A stretch of DNA of 64,000 nucleotides from an uncultured Bacilli bacterium (GCA_934201705.1 CAKPXF010000002.1:1-64000); one strand, 5' to 3'. Numbered from the stretch's first letter, positions 44,516 to 54,421 are shown. Notes: generated by a model from the sequence alone, not told the origin. Numbers and translations are program-made.

Positions 44516-45381
44516 ACGTGTTTACCATCCTTTATCTCATTCATTAAATGCAAATAATTTTCATATCTTCTTTTATCTATTAAATTATTTGCTACAGCTT
44601 CTTTTACCTTGCATTGTGGTTCATCTTTATGCAAGCATGTTTTGTATTTGCAAAATGCTGAATACTTTTCAAAATCCTTAAAAATATGAGCATATGTTAC
44701 TAAATCAACCTTTATTTCTAATTTTGAAAAGCCTGGAGTATCAGCAACATAAGCATTGTCAATATTTATATATTCAACTTCTCTAGTTTGATGTTTTCCT
44801 CTTCCAAGTTTTTCAGAAAAATCACCAATTTGTCTATTAGAATTCTCTGACAATACGTTAATTAATGTTGATTTTCCAACCGCTGATTGTCCACAAAGTA
44901 CTACTTTTTTATTTCTAATTTCATCCTTTAATAAATTAATATTAATATTTTGATGGCTTGAGGTTAATATTACTTTATAACCAGCTAGTTTATAATTATC
45001 AAGCAATGATCTTATATTATCATCTAAAAATTCGCATTTGCTTACAACGATAATTGGTTCAATATTTTGCAGTGTTGTTAAAACTATTAATTTATCAACC
45101 AAATACGAATCAAAGCTAGGCTTTATAGTAGACATTACAATTAATGCCACATCAACATTTGCTATTAATGGCCTAATTAGATAATTTTTCCTTGGTTTAA
45201 CATCAATAATATTTGAAAAGTTGTTTTTTTCATCATAATCAAATAGTACTTCGTCTCCACATACTAATGAAAAATTCATATTTCTAAATTGACCTTTTGC
45301 TTTACAAGTATATATAGCGTTTGTTTTATGCTCTAATACATAAAACAAACCGCCTATTGATTTTAATATAAAGCCTTCCAT
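44500..45381 (-). CDS. rsgA: Ribosome biogenesis GTPase RsgA
   Basis: This 293-residue circularly permuted GTPase acts in late 30S assembly. It has an OB fold at the start, G4-like VSKCEF, G1 CGQSAVGKSTL, G3 DTPGF, and a C-terminal zinc site (CKYKTCLHKDEPQC). It overlaps the kinase stop by one base and rpe by 16, preserving the prkC-rsgA-rpe order of Bacillus. Confidence 0.96.
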   Translation of the reverse strand: MEGFILKSIGGLFYVLEHKTNAIYTCKAKGQFRNMNFSLVCGDEVLFDYDEKNNFSNIIDVKPRKNYLIRPLIANVDVALIVMSTIKPSFDSYLVDKLIVLTTLQNIEPIIVVSKCEFLDDNIRSLLDNYKLAGYKVILTSSHQNININLLKDEIRNKKVVLCGQSAVGKSTLINVLSENSNRQIGDFSEKLGRGKHQTREVEYINIDNAYVADTPGFSKLEIKVDLVTYAHIFKDFEKYSAFCKYKTCLHKDEPQCKVKEAVANNLIDKRRYENYLHLMNEIKDGKHVWRKK

Positions 45382-46274
45382 TATTTTTTCCCTCTAAAAA
45401 GAAAACTCAAAAAATTCTTTTTCTTAGGTGCTTTATAATTATCGTAAGCTTCTATTAAATCTATTTTTAATTCTTCAACATTTTTATATCTTAATTTTGC
45501 ATCTTTATTGCAGCATTTATTAATTACCTTTTCAAAGCTTAAAGGGATTGATGGGTTAACTTTTCTAATTGATGGAAATGGCACGTTAATATGCATATAT
45601 AAAATTGCTTTTTTATCTTGTGGATCTTTAGGATTAAATGGAAATTTACCTGTTAGCATTTCATACATTGTTATGCCTATTGCATAAATATCTGTCTGAA
45701 TTGATCCTTTAGGATTATCAATAAGCTCAGGTGCCATATATTGAGCAGTTCCAATTACTGTGCTTCCATCTTCTTTGTATAAATTAACATCCTCTTGATT
45801 TATAAATGCTGTTCCAAAATCGATAATAACGATGCTTCCATCGGCTTTTTTTATTAGATTTTGAGGCTTGATATCTCTATGGATTATACCATTATTATGG
45901 CATGCCTCGATGCCATCAATAATTTGTAGCATATAACTATAAACCTCATCTAAAAGCAAATACCCATTAGCAACAATTAATTGCTTTATGCTTTTTCCCT
46001 TTACATATTCCATTACTAAGTAAAGGTTATCTTCATACACTCCATTTGAATATACTCTAACAATGTGCTTATTACTAATTGCAGCTAATGTCATTGCTTC
46101 TTGCTTAAACATATTGAAAGCTTTTTGATTTTCAATTTGACAGTTTAAAACTTTAATAGCAACAAGTTTATTAGCTATTTTATCATGAGCTAAAAATACT
46201 GAGGCATAGCCACCAGAACCTATTTCTTTATTTATAATGTATCGATTATTTATTATAATTTTTCCGTCGCTCAT
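45381..46274 (-). CDS. Ser/Thr protein kinase, PrkC-like without PASTA domains
   Basis: This 297-residue protein is a complete Hanks-type kinase: P loop IGSGGYASV, Lys in VAIKVL, catalytic IHRDIKPQN, DFG in IIDFGTA, and APE-like YMAPELI. It ends at FLSFLFRGKK, soon after the kinase domain. Bacillus PrkC continues with a membrane helix and extracellular PASTA repeats that sense muropeptides; both are absent. It overlaps the PP2C phosphatase gene, so the kinase-phosphatase pair is kept. Confidence 0.92.
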   Translation of the reverse strand: MSDGKIIINNRYIINKEIGSGGYASVFLAHDKIANKLVAIKVLNCQIENQKAFNMFKQEAMTLAAISNKHIVRVYSNGVYEDNLYLVMEYVKGKSIKQLIVANGYLLLDEVYSYMLQIIDGIEACHNNGIIHRDIKPQNLIKKADGSIVIIDFGTAFINQEDVNLYKEDGSTVIGTAQYMAPELIDNPKGSIQTDIYAIGITMYEMLTGKFPFNPKDPQDKKAILYMHINVPFPSIRKVNPSIPLSFEKVINKCCNKDAKLRYKNVEELKIDLIEAYDNYKAPKKKNFLSFLFRGKK

Positions 46275-46999
46275 TGTTGTAATAAAATTAAAGTAATATT
46301 ATCAGTTCCACCAAGGTCTAGGGCTTTTTCAACCAGGTTTTCAGCTTTTGTTTCAATATCAGTATCACCACTTAAAATCTTTAAGAGCTTCTTTTTATCT
46401 AAATGATTGTACAAGCCATCACTACAAATAAGCAAATTATCATCATTTTTCAAGGAAATTTGTCCAATATCAACAGAAACATTTTTCTTGATTCCTAAAG
46501 CGTTTGTTAATATATGCCTTTTTGGATGTTTTAAGGCTTGCTTATAAGTAATAATACCATTTAATAGTAGAGTATTTACATAAGTATGGTCAGTTGTAAC
46601 TTGGTCTATAAAGTTTTGATTATAAATATAAATCCTTGAATCACCAATATGAGCATAGTATAGAACATTATTGTACATTATAATACCAGTAACAGTTGTT
46701 CCCATCCCTTTTAAGTTTAGATTTGAAAGTGATTCATTGTAAACAAAATTATTTGCTTTTGAAATCACATCAAAAATCCAAACCCCAACATTTTTTGTAA
46801 GATTACTGCAATCAAGCTTATCATATTCTTCTTTTAAAATTTCAATAGTCTTATTAGATGCAAATGAGCCTCCTAAATGTCCACCCATTCCATCACAAAT
46901 AAATGCAATAAAGTTATTTTCATCTTTTTTTGAAAATAAGTAAGCATCTTCATTTGTAAGTCTAACCAATCCTTTATTACTTTTTGCACATATTTTCAT
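46271..46999 (-). CDS. prpC: PP2C-type protein phosphatase PrpC
   Basis: From the ATG at 46999 (GAGG nine bases upstream) this is 242 residues. Metal-binding motifs are RLTNEDAYLF, ICDGMGGHLGG, ICSDGLYNHL and GGTDNIT. It reverses phosphorylation by the kinase encoded next to it. The start lies inside the end of rlmN. Confidence 0.95.
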   Translation of the reverse strand: MKICAKSNKGLVRLTNEDAYLFSKKDENNFIAFICDGMGGHLGGSFASNKTIEILKEEYDKLDCSNLTKNVGVWIFDVISKANNFVYNESLSNLNLKGMGTTVTGIIMYNNVLYYAHIGDSRIYIYNQNFIDQVTTDHTYVNTLLLNGIITYKQALKHPKRHILTNALGIKKNVSVDIGQISLKNDDNLLICSDGLYNHLDKKKLLKILSGDTDIETKAENLVEKALDLGGTDNITLILLQQ

Positions 47000-48050
47000 G
47001 TTTTTGCGCCTCACTTTTTGCTCTTAATTGTCCACAAGCTGCTTCAATATCTTTACCAAACTCTCTTCTTATTGTAACATTTATTTTATGTTTTTTTAAG
47101 ATATTATAAAAAATATTTATATTTTTTTCATCACTACGCTTATAAGCTGATTCACTAACTGAATTATAAGGTATAAGATTTACATAAGAGCAAGTGCCTT
47201 CTAACCATTCAATTAATTTTAAGGCATCCTCTTCTGTATCGTTAATATCCTTTAATAAAATGTATTCGAAAGTTAGTCTTCTATTTGTTTTATTACAATA
47301 CTCAACTAAAGCATCCTTTAATAGATCCATATTATAGACATGATTAACTTTCATAATTTTATCTCTTATTTCATTACTAGGTGCGTGTAATGAAATCGCT
47401 AAGTTAATTTGTATTTTTTCATTAATTAATTCTTTAATTTTTGGAACTATTCCTGATGTTGATACACTAATATGTCTAGCCCCAATTGCAAGGCCTTTGG
47501 CTTCATTGATGCAATAAATAAAATTCATAACATTTTTATAATTATCAAATGGCTCACCAATTCCCATTACTACTATATGAGAAACTCTTTCTGATGATTT
47601 GTTTAATTCGAATTGTACTGTCATTACTTGGCTTACCATTTCAGCAGCAGTCAAATCCCTAACTTTTTTTAATAATCCAGAGGCACAAAATGAGCATCCC
47701 ATATTACAACCAACTTGTGATGAGACACATACTGCATTTCCATAACTATACCTCATCAAAACAGTTTCTACTAAATTTTTATCTTCGAGTTCTAATAAAA
47801 ACTTAATTGTTCCATCATTGCTTACTTGTTTTTTTACAATCCTTGGCAAAAATATTTCGTATTTTTCATTTAAAGCTTCTCTAACATTTAAAGATAAATT
47901 AGTCATTTCATCAATTGTTTTTACTTGGCTTTGGTATAACCATCTTAATACTTGCTCACCATTATATTTTTTTAAATTTAAGCTAAGCATTAAATCTTGC
48001 AACTGTGAAAGCGTATATCCATATAAGCTTTGCTTCATTTTATTTTCCAT
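46977..48050 (-). CDS. rlmN: 23S rRNA A2503 / tRNA A37 methyltransferase RlmN
   Basis: This 357-residue radical SAM enzyme has CNMGCSFC for the iron-sulfur cluster, GIGEPFDNY, and the catalytic C-terminal cysteine in AACGQL. It methylates C2 of A2503 in 23S rRNA and A37 in some tRNAs. A second ATG at codon 5 is also possible. It overlaps rsmB by 11 bases. Confidence 0.96.
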   Translation of the reverse strand: MENKMKQSLYGYTLSQLQDLMLSLNLKKYNGEQVLRWLYQSQVKTIDEMTNLSLNVREALNEKYEIFLPRIVKKQVSNDGTIKFLLELEDKNLVETVLMRYSYGNAVCVSSQVGCNMGCSFCASGLLKKVRDLTAAEMVSQVMTVQFELNKSSERVSHIVVMGIGEPFDNYKNVMNFIYCINEAKGLAIGARHISVSTSGIVPKIKELINEKIQINLAISLHAPSNEIRDKIMKVNHVYNMDLLKDALVEYCNKTNRRLTFEYILLKDINDTEEDALKLIEWLEGTCSYVNLIPYNSVSESAYKRSDEKNINIFYNILKKHKINVTIRREFGKDIEAACGQLRAKSEAQKHENMCKK

Positions 48051-49443
48051 CCTTTATTAATTTAGCAATATAAAATCCATCAGAGTCATATTCAAATGGT
48101 AATATTTGTTTTTCGAACACACGCTTCATATCCTTGTGCTTTCCTAAAAACTCCATGATTTGAGCATTGTTTTCTTTTTTATTAATTGAACAAGTTGAGT
48201 AAACTAGTTCGCCATTATTTTTAAGCATTAGATATGCTTCTTCAAGTAATCTTTGCTGTAAAGAGCATAATTCATCTAATTTGTTTGGAGATAGTTCGTG
48301 AATGATATCAGGCTTTCTTCTTATAACCCCAAGCCCAAGACATGGAGCATCTAGTAATACCTTATCAAATGATCCTATCAGTTTTTCTTTTTCATGTAAT
48401 CTTGTTGAATCATAGCAAATACATGTAACATTATCAAGCTGTAAGGATTTTAAATATTTTTTCATTATTTCAACTCGATGTTCATGAATATCCAAAGCTA
48501 ACACTTTACCACTATTATCCATTAGCTCGCATATATATTGGGTTTTGCTTCCTGGTGCAGCACACATATCTAATACTTTATCATTACATTGAGGATTTAA
48601 AATTTCAACAACATATTGTGAAGATTCATCCTGTACAGAGATTAAGCCATTTTTCATTTCATCAGTTTTAGCAATTGGTTCATTTCCAATATATATTAAA
48701 GAATTATTAGCAAGTTTACCTGAAATAAAATTAGGGTTTTTAGAAATGATTTCATCTTTTGTAGTTTTATGAATATTTACTCTTACTGAAAGGGGAGCTT
48801 CCTTATTATTTGACTCTAATATTTTTAATGTTGAATCCTTCCCATAATGAGCTTCAAGCATTTTTATAACCCAAATTGGCATATTATATTTAATAGATAA
48901 ATATTCATATTCATCTTTTGCACATTCTTTTGTGAATGTTAGGTTTTGTCTTTGAGATTCTCTTAAAATAGCATTAACAAATTTTCCCATTGCATCGCCA
49001 CCTTCTTTTTTGGCAATGCTTACTGCTTCGTTTAAAATGGCAAATGGAGGGATTCTATCTAAATACTTTAATTGATAAAGAGACATCATAATAATTATGT
49101 TAGCTTGTTCTTTAACATCTTTTTGGGTTAATTTACTTATTTCCCATTTTAATAGTTTTTCATGTGATAATGTTCCATATACGATATTTGTTAAAAGTTT
49201 AGCATCTAAATCGCTTATACTATTTTGTCTTATTATATGATCAATTTCAATATTTGAAAAGGCTTTATATACATAAATATTATACAAGCATTTATAAATA
49301 TAATAACGGATATTGTATGATTCTTTATTAATTTCATTATCTTTCTTTAAGATATCATCTTTTTTATTGTTGAAATCTTTCTTTTTAAAATTAAAGCTTT
49401 TACTATCTTTTTTTAAGTTTTTGTTATTAAATTTTCTTTCCAT
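48040..49443 (-). CDS. rsmB: 16S rRNA m5C967 methyltransferase RsmB
   Basis: This 467-residue protein has an NusB-like N-terminal domain (about 65-180) and an SAM methyltransferase domain with MCAAPGSKTQ, DAPCLGLG and the catalytic STCSIN. A very basic, Lys/Asn-rich 45-residue start precedes the NusB domain and may be an extension or a misjudged start. It follows priA by five bases. Confidence 0.94.
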   Translation of the reverse strand: MERKFNNKNLKKDSKSFNFKKKDFNNKKDDILKKDNEINKESYNIRYYIYKCLYNIYVYKAFSNIEIDHIIRQNSISDLDAKLLTNIVYGTLSHEKLLKWEISKLTQKDVKEQANIIIMMSLYQLKYLDRIPPFAILNEAVSIAKKEGGDAMGKFVNAILRESQRQNLTFTKECAKDEYEYLSIKYNMPIWVIKMLEAHYGKDSTLKILESNNKEAPLSVRVNIHKTTKDEIISKNPNFISGKLANNSLIYIGNEPIAKTDEMKNGLISVQDESSQYVVEILNPQCNDKVLDMCAAPGSKTQYICELMDNSGKVLALDIHEHRVEIMKKYLKSLQLDNVTCICYDSTRLHEKEKLIGSFDKVLLDAPCLGLGVIRRKPDIIHELSPNKLDELCSLQQRLLEEAYLMLKNNGELVYSTCSINKKENNAQIMEFLGKHKDMKRVFEKQILPFEYDSDGFYIAKLIKDGK

Positions 49444-49448
49444 AAATA

Positions 49449-51638
49449 TTAAAGCAGTTGATATATGTCAATATCATATTGTATACTGCAGTTCCTTTCC
49501 TTTGCTTCTTTTGCAAATAATTTGTTAATGGTATTTAATCTTTCAATAATTAAATCATGCTTTTTACTTTTTATTAAAATTTTAATTCTGATTTTATCAT
49601 TTTCTTTATATAAATAAGGAAATGCTGGTCCTAAAAGTTCAAAGTTTGTTTCCTTTTTTAATTCTTCAAATAGTTTATCAGCTAAAATACAAACTTGATC
49701 AGCCTTACTTGAAAGTATTGTAATTGCAGCCATATAAGAAAATGGTGGGTAATTCATTTTATTTCTAAATTTCATTTCTACTTGATAAAATAAATCATAC
49801 TCTTGACTTGAAGCAAACTTTATAACGTAATTTGTCGGATTAAATGTTTGAATTATAACATCTCCTTGCTTTTTCCCTCTTCCAGCTCTTCCTGCAACTT
49901 GAGACAGTAGCTCAAACGTAAATTCACCACTTCTAAAGTCAGCAACATTTAATGAACTGTCAGCATTTATAACTCCAACTAAGGTAACATCATGAAAATC
50001 AAGACCTTTTGCTACCATTTGTGTTCCAATTAAGACATTATATTCATCACTTTTAAACTTTTCCAATATTTTTAAGTGGCCATTTTTAATGCTAGTTGTA
50101 TCGTTATCCATTCTTAATAACTTTGCTTTAGGATAGTTTAATGATAATACTTCTTCAATTTTTTGAGTACCACTGCCCATAAATAAAAAGTCAGTACCAT
50201 TGCATTTTGGACAAATATGATTAAATTTTATTTCATAATTACAATAATGGCATTTAAATTTATCACCACTTTTATGATAACTCATATTTAATTCACAATT
50301 TGGACATTTGAAAGTATAATTACAACTTCTACAAAATACATATGGAGAATAGCCTCGTCTATTTTGAAGAATAATAATTTTTTCATTTTTATTTAAGCAT
50401 TTGTTAATCGCTTTATCTAAAGATGAAGAAATTAATGATGAGAAGTCACTCATGTCGTTTCTCATATTAACCACTTTAATGTTTGGAAGAAGCTTGTTTG
50501 CTCTATTTCTTAAATAAACAATTCTATAAACTCCCTTCATAGCCCTTGCTTTACTTTCAAAGCTTGGCGTTGCACTACCTAAAACGACTTTAGCATTATG
50601 ATGTTTTGCTCTATAAATAGCAATGTCTTTTGCATGATAGGTTGGAGATTTATCTTGTTTATAACTGGTGGATTGTTCTTCGTCAAGAATTATTATGCCA
50701 ATATTTTCAAGTGGCGAAAAAATAGCACTTCTTGCTCCAATAACAACCTTCGCTTCATGATTTCTAATCTTATCATATTGAACTTGTTTTTCTTTCTTAC
50801 TTAAAGATCCATGCCATATTGCTATATCTTTAAATTTGCTTTTAAAGCGTTGAATTATCATGGGAGTTAATGATATTTCAGGCACTAATATTATTGCTGT
50901 TTTATTAATGCTTAAATAGTATTTAACTAATTTTATATAAACTTCAGTTTTACCACTTCCGGTTACTCCTTGTAATAAGTAAACACTATCTTTTGTATTA
51001 ATAATTGTGTTAAAGGCTTGTTCTTGTTCATCGTTTAAAATAACATTGTTTTCATTGCTTTTATAATCTTTAAAATAATCATCATTTACAATTTCATCTT
51101 TTATATAAAGGATATTTTTTTTAATAAGTGTGTTTACTTTACTACTAGATAAATCCTTATAAAAGATGCCATTATTATTTTTTATTTGATTATAAAGTTC
51201 TATTTGGTAGTCCTTCAATGATAATAATGAAGCATTTTCATTTACATATACCTTTTTGATTTTTTTATAAGTTATTTGCTTTAAAGCAGTACTTTTTGGT
51301 TTATATGATGGGGGAAGTATTGTTTGCAAGCAATAAATAAGTGGTGAGACATATTCTTTTTCCATATATTTTGCTAAATTAAACAATTCATCATTTAAAA
51401 TTGGCTCTTCATCAATAACGTTATTTATAAATTTATATTTTATGTTATCATTTTTACATAATTCATCATAAGTACAATTAATAGTCTTAATATTAATTAC
51501 ATAACCAACAATGTTTTGCGTGTTAAAAGGAACATATACGCGACAACCAATTTTGATATTTGTTTGATCGTTGCATAAATATGTATAATATGAGTCTATT
51601 TTAATGTTATGCTCAATTAATACTTCGACTAATTTCAT
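49449..51638 (-). CDS. priA: Primosomal protein N' (replication restart helicase PriA)
   Basis: This 729-residue helicase loads the replisome at stalled forks. It has a 3'-DNA-binding start, Walker A GVTGSGKT, the motif II region LDEEQSTSYKQD, eight zinc-binding cysteines (CRSCNYTFKCPNC ... CHYC ... CPKC) and the C-terminal helicase motifs (GTQMVAKGLDF, QVAGRAGRG). Motif II reads DEEQ rather than the usual DEEH. Gene order follows Bacillus, but def and fmt do not lie between priA and rsmB. Confidence 0.95.
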   Translation of the reverse strand: MKLVEVLIEHNIKIDSYYTYLCNDQTNIKIGCRVYVPFNTQNIVGYVINIKTINCTYDELCKNDNIKYKFINNVIDEEPILNDELFNLAKYMEKEYVSPLIYCLQTILPPSYKPKSTALKQITYKKIKKVYVNENASLLSLKDYQIELYNQIKNNNGIFYKDLSSSKVNTLIKKNILYIKDEIVNDDYFKDYKSNENNVILNDEQEQAFNTIINTKDSVYLLQGVTGSGKTEVYIKLVKYYLSINKTAIILVPEISLTPMIIQRFKSKFKDIAIWHGSLSKKEKQVQYDKIRNHEAKVVIGARSAIFSPLENIGIIILDEEQSTSYKQDKSPTYHAKDIAIYRAKHHNAKVVLGSATPSFESKARAMKGVYRIVYLRNRANKLLPNIKVVNMRNDMSDFSSLISSSLDKAINKCLNKNEKIIILQNRRGYSPYVFCRSCNYTFKCPNCELNMSYHKSGDKFKCHYCNYEIKFNHICPKCNGTDFLFMGSGTQKIEEVLSLNYPKAKLLRMDNDTTSIKNGHLKILEKFKSDEYNVLIGTQMVAKGLDFHDVTLVGVINADSSLNVADFRSGEFTFELLSQVAGRAGRGKKQGDVIIQTFNPTNYVIKFASSQEYDLFYQVEMKFRNKMNYPPFSYMAAITILSSKADQVCILADKLFEELKKETNFELLGPAFPYLYKENDKIRIKILIKSKKHDLIIERLNTINKLFAKEAKERNCSIQYDIDIYQLL

Positions 51639-51657
51639 TTTAAGCTCCTATAAAAAA

Positions 51658-51677
51658 AGTAGAACCGCAGTTCTACT
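51658..51677 (-). terminator. Terminator between gmk and priA
   Basis: AGTAGAAC and GTTCTACT form a stem that contains the gmk stop codon. On the minus strand it is followed by T7. It should limit transcription from gmk into priA. Confidence 0.8.
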
Positions 51678-52236
51678 CATCACTTTCATCTTGAATGATT
51701 TTAATAATCGCACTGCTTGCATTTTGTACTGTATCGTTTAGTACAACATATTTATATTTCGCTTTTTCTAGCATTTCACTTTTTGCTTTTGATAATCTTT
51801 CTTGTACGATTTCTTCGGGTTCGCTGCGTCTACCACGTATTCTTTTTTCTAGTTCTTCAAAGCTTGGTGGCATCATAAATATAGTTATAGCTTTAGGACA
51901 TTTTTTCATCACTTGCTTTGCACCTTGCACTTCTATTTCAAGTAAAACATTTTTCCCTTGTTCTAGTAATTTCTTTATTTCTTTTTTAGGGGTACCATAA
52001 TAGTTGTTAACAAATTTAGCATATTCTAAAAATTCATCTTTTTTAATTTCTTCTTCGAAAAATTCTTTTGAGACAAAATAATAATGAACGCCATTAATTT
52101 CACCATCACGTGGTGACCTTGTAGTCATAGAAATTGAAAAGACTAAATTAAGAGACTCATCCTTTAAAATAGTATCACGTACTGTTCCTTTTCCAACACC
52201 GCTAGGTCCACTTAAAACAAACAATTTTCCTGCCAT
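51673..52236 (-). CDS. gmk: Guanylate kinase
   Basis: This 187-residue enzyme phosphorylates GMP to GDP. It has the P loop GPSGVGKGT, TTRSPRDGE for GMP binding and RIRGRRSEPEE in the lid. Length is normal. AGGAGG precedes the ATG. No rpoZ or coaBC follows, unlike most Bacilli. Confidence 0.97.
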   Translation of the reverse strand: MAGKLFVLSGPSGVGKGTVRDTILKDESLNLVFSISMTTRSPRDGEINGVHYYFVSKEFFEEEIKKDEFLEYAKFVNNYYGTPKKEIKKLLEQGKNVLLEIEVQGAKQVMKKCPKAITIFMMPPSFEELEKRIRGRRSEPEEIVQERLSKAKSEMLEKAKYKYVVLNDTVQNASSAIIKIIQDESDE

Positions 52237-52392
52237 TACGTTTCCTCCTAAAAAGTATTATAAATACTTTCTTTTATTTTCTTATTATAGCACAATAGTT
52301 TTACTTAAACAAATTATTTATTATTAATTCAAAAAGCATTATAATATAGTAGCATTTATAATGAAAAATCTTAAAAGAGGTGAGCGAACAAA

Positions 52393-53982
52393 ATGGCTTT
52401 AGATTATATCGCTTTTGAAAGAATTATTTCTTTAATAAAATCAAAAATAGAAAAAGGAAAAATTGTAAAAATTTCACAAATATCAAATGAAGAATTTTTA
52501 TTTATTATTAGAAAGGAAAATTACAATTATAATCTTTTAGTTTCTACGCATCCTAATATGAGCTATATAAATTTAATCAGTAAAAAACCTGAAAGCAATC
52601 ATATTAATACTAACTTATTAATGCTTCTTAGAAAGCATTTAGAAAATGGAATTATTGAAGAAGTAAATAAACAAAATGATGATAGAATTGTGCTAATTAA
52701 AATTACAAATCGTGATGATTATTTTAATAGTACAAGTCATAAATTATTTATTGAACTAATTGGAAAGGCTGCTAATTTGATTTTAGCAAATAATGATAAT
52801 GTAATTATTGATTCATTAAAGAAAATTCCGCTTGCATATCAAAACATTAGAACAATTCAGCCAGGAATACATTATACTTTTCCTTTAAAAGTTAAAGAAG
52901 AGCAAATTCCATATGATGTTTTAAATGAAATTAATTATCGAAATATTACATTGAATGAATTTAAAGAACTTGTTTTTCAATCAGATGATATATATATTTC
53001 AACGAGAGATAATAAAACAGATTTTCATTTTGTCCCTTTAACATTTATGGGTGAGGAAACTACTAAATATGAATGGACATTAGGTCTAGAAGTTTTCTAT
53101 GAAAAAACACTAAAGGACGAAAGACATCGTCAGTTCACACAAGAAATGGAAAAGGTCTGCAAGCAAGAATTAAAAAAAAGTGAAAAGAAAAAGAAAAAAC
53201 TCCAAGAGGAGCTATTAATTGCTAGCCAAGGAACGATTTATAAATATTATGGTGATTTGTTAATGACATATATGCAAGGTGAGATTATTAATACATCAAG
53301 TGTTACTATTCATGATGAATTTGAAAATAAAGATGTTACTTTTTCATATGATGTAAATCACGATGTTTACTATAACGCGCAAATGTTTTATAAAAAATAT
53401 CAAAAATCAAAGGTTGCTATTGTTAAAATTAATGAGCAAATAGAATTATGTGATGAAAGCATTGATTATTTTATAAATGTAAAATATTTTTTAAGTCAAG
53501 CTGATTATTTACAAGCAATGCAAATCAAAGAAGAACTAGTAAACCTTGGCTATTTTAAAAAATTTTTAAAACCTACAAATAATAAGAAGAATGAAAAGAA
53601 AAAAGAAAAGGTTTATAAGCCATTAGCAATAAAATATAAAAATATTTATATTTATGCAGGTCAAAATAATTTGCAAAACGAATATTTAACCTTTAAACTT
53701 GCCAAGAAAAATCATATGTTTTTTCATGTTAAGCAAGGGCCGGGAGCACATGTTATTTTAGCAAGTGATATAATAAATGAAGATTTTAAAAAAATGGCTG
53801 CAAATATTGCGGCATACTACTCATCATATAAAAATTCATCAACAGTACCAGTGAATTACACATTAGTCAAAAATATTAAAAAAATTCCGGGTGGTAAGCC
53901 CGGAAAGGTAATAATCAACAACTATAAAACGGTATATGTTGATCCATCTTTTGATTTATTTAAAGATTATATTAAATTGTAG
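52393..53982 (+). CDS. rqcH: Rqc2 homologue RqcH (NFACT family)
   Basis: This 529-residue protein binds obstructed 50S subunits and adds C-terminal alanine tails to stalled peptides. It has an NFACT-N domain, coiled coils around residues 250-290 (Lys/Glu rich) and the NFACT-R domain with FFHVKQGPGAHVIL. Older annotations call it fibronectin-binding protein FbpA. It is divergent from gmk, its neighbour region in Bacillus as well. RGAGGTGAG-like AGAGGTGAG precedes the ATG. Confidence 0.93.
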   Translation: MALDYIAFERIISLIKSKIEKGKIVKISQISNEEFLFIIRKENYNYNLLVSTHPNMSYINLISKKPESNHINTNLLMLLRKHLENGIIEEVNKQNDDRIVLIKITNRDDYFNSTSHKLFIELIGKAANLILANNDNVIIDSLKKIPLAYQNIRTIQPGIHYTFPLKVKEEQIPYDVLNEINYRNITLNEFKELVFQSDDIYISTRDNKTDFHFVPLTFMGEETTKYEWTLGLEVFYEKTLKDERHRQFTQEMEKVCKQELKKSEKKKKKLQEELLIASQGTIYKYYGDLLMTYMQGEIINTSSVTIHDEFENKDVTFSYDVNHDVYYNAQMFYKKYQKSKVAIVKINEQIELCDESIDYFINVKYFLSQADYLQAMQIKEELVNLGYFKKFLKPTNNKKNEKKKEKVYKPLAIKYKNIYIYAGQNNLQNEYLTFKLAKKNHMFFHVKQGPGAHVILASDIINEDFKKMAANIAAYYSSYKNSSTVPVNYTLVKNIKKIPGGKPGKVIINNYKTVYVDPSFDLFKDYIKL

Positions 53983-54205
53983 CATTTGTTCCACTATGAC
54001 AAACGTCTTCTACTGATGTCGTTCTACTTACTTGATATGTATATCTAGGTACGTAGTGATTTATTATATGGTTTCTAACTGGTATTACTACCGGTTGATC
54101 ATAGCAATAAGTACAATGAGTGCATATAACTCTTTCAGGACAAACAATAGGAGTTACTTTACATGGACAAGTTTTATATTGACAATTATAAAAGTTGTTA
54201 TTCAT
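53972..54205 (-). CDS. CotD-like spore coat protein
   Basis: This 77-residue protein is rich in Cys, Tyr, His and Pro. The plan (TPIVCPERVIC, then PVVIPVRNHIINHYVPRYTYQVSRTTSVEDV) resembles CotD-family inner coat proteins. GGAGG precedes the ATG. It overlaps the convergent rqcH end by 11 bases. The similarity is judged by eye; its company of two YjcZ-like genes supports a spore role. Confidence 0.65.
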   Translation of the reverse strand: MNNNFYNCQYKTCPCKVTPIVCPERVICTHCTYCYDQPVVIPVRNHIINHYVPRYTYQVSRTTSVEDVCHSGTNATI

Positions 54206-54230
54206 ATGTTTTCCTCCTTTTTAAGAAATA

Positions 54231-54254
54231 AGAGCTATAGAATTCTATAACTCT
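54231..54254. terminator. Terminator-like hairpin between spore genes
   Basis: AGAGTTATAG and CTATAGCTCT pair around AATT on the minus strand (one G-T pair), followed by TTATTTCTT. It separates the YjcZ-like gene from the CotD-like gene. Confidence 0.6.
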
Positions 54255-54272
54255 TTTTTATATGATTTATTA

Positions 54273-54365
54273 TTAAACAGCCCACCAAGCGCCGATGATT
54301 ACAAGTAAAATAAATAGTACAAGGAATAATGAAAATCCTCCGCCATTACAGTTTTGTAAAAACAT
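54273..54365 (-). CDS. YjcZ-like small sporulation protein
   Basis: This 30-residue micro-protein starts MFLQNCNGGGF and continues with one hydrophobic helix (SLFLVLFILLVIIGAWWAV). It matches the YjcZ/SscA family pattern of a Gly-rich start followed by FxLxxVLFILLxIIG. These tiny proteins are made in sporulating cells and associate with coat or membrane. AAAGGAGG lies upstream of the ATG. Confidence 0.8.
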   Translation of the reverse strand: MFLQNCNGGGFSLFLVLFILLVIIGAWWAV

Positions 54366-54421
54366 AATAAACCTCCTTTCACTAAGAAAAAGTATTAATT
54401 ATATATGTATGGAAATCTATA

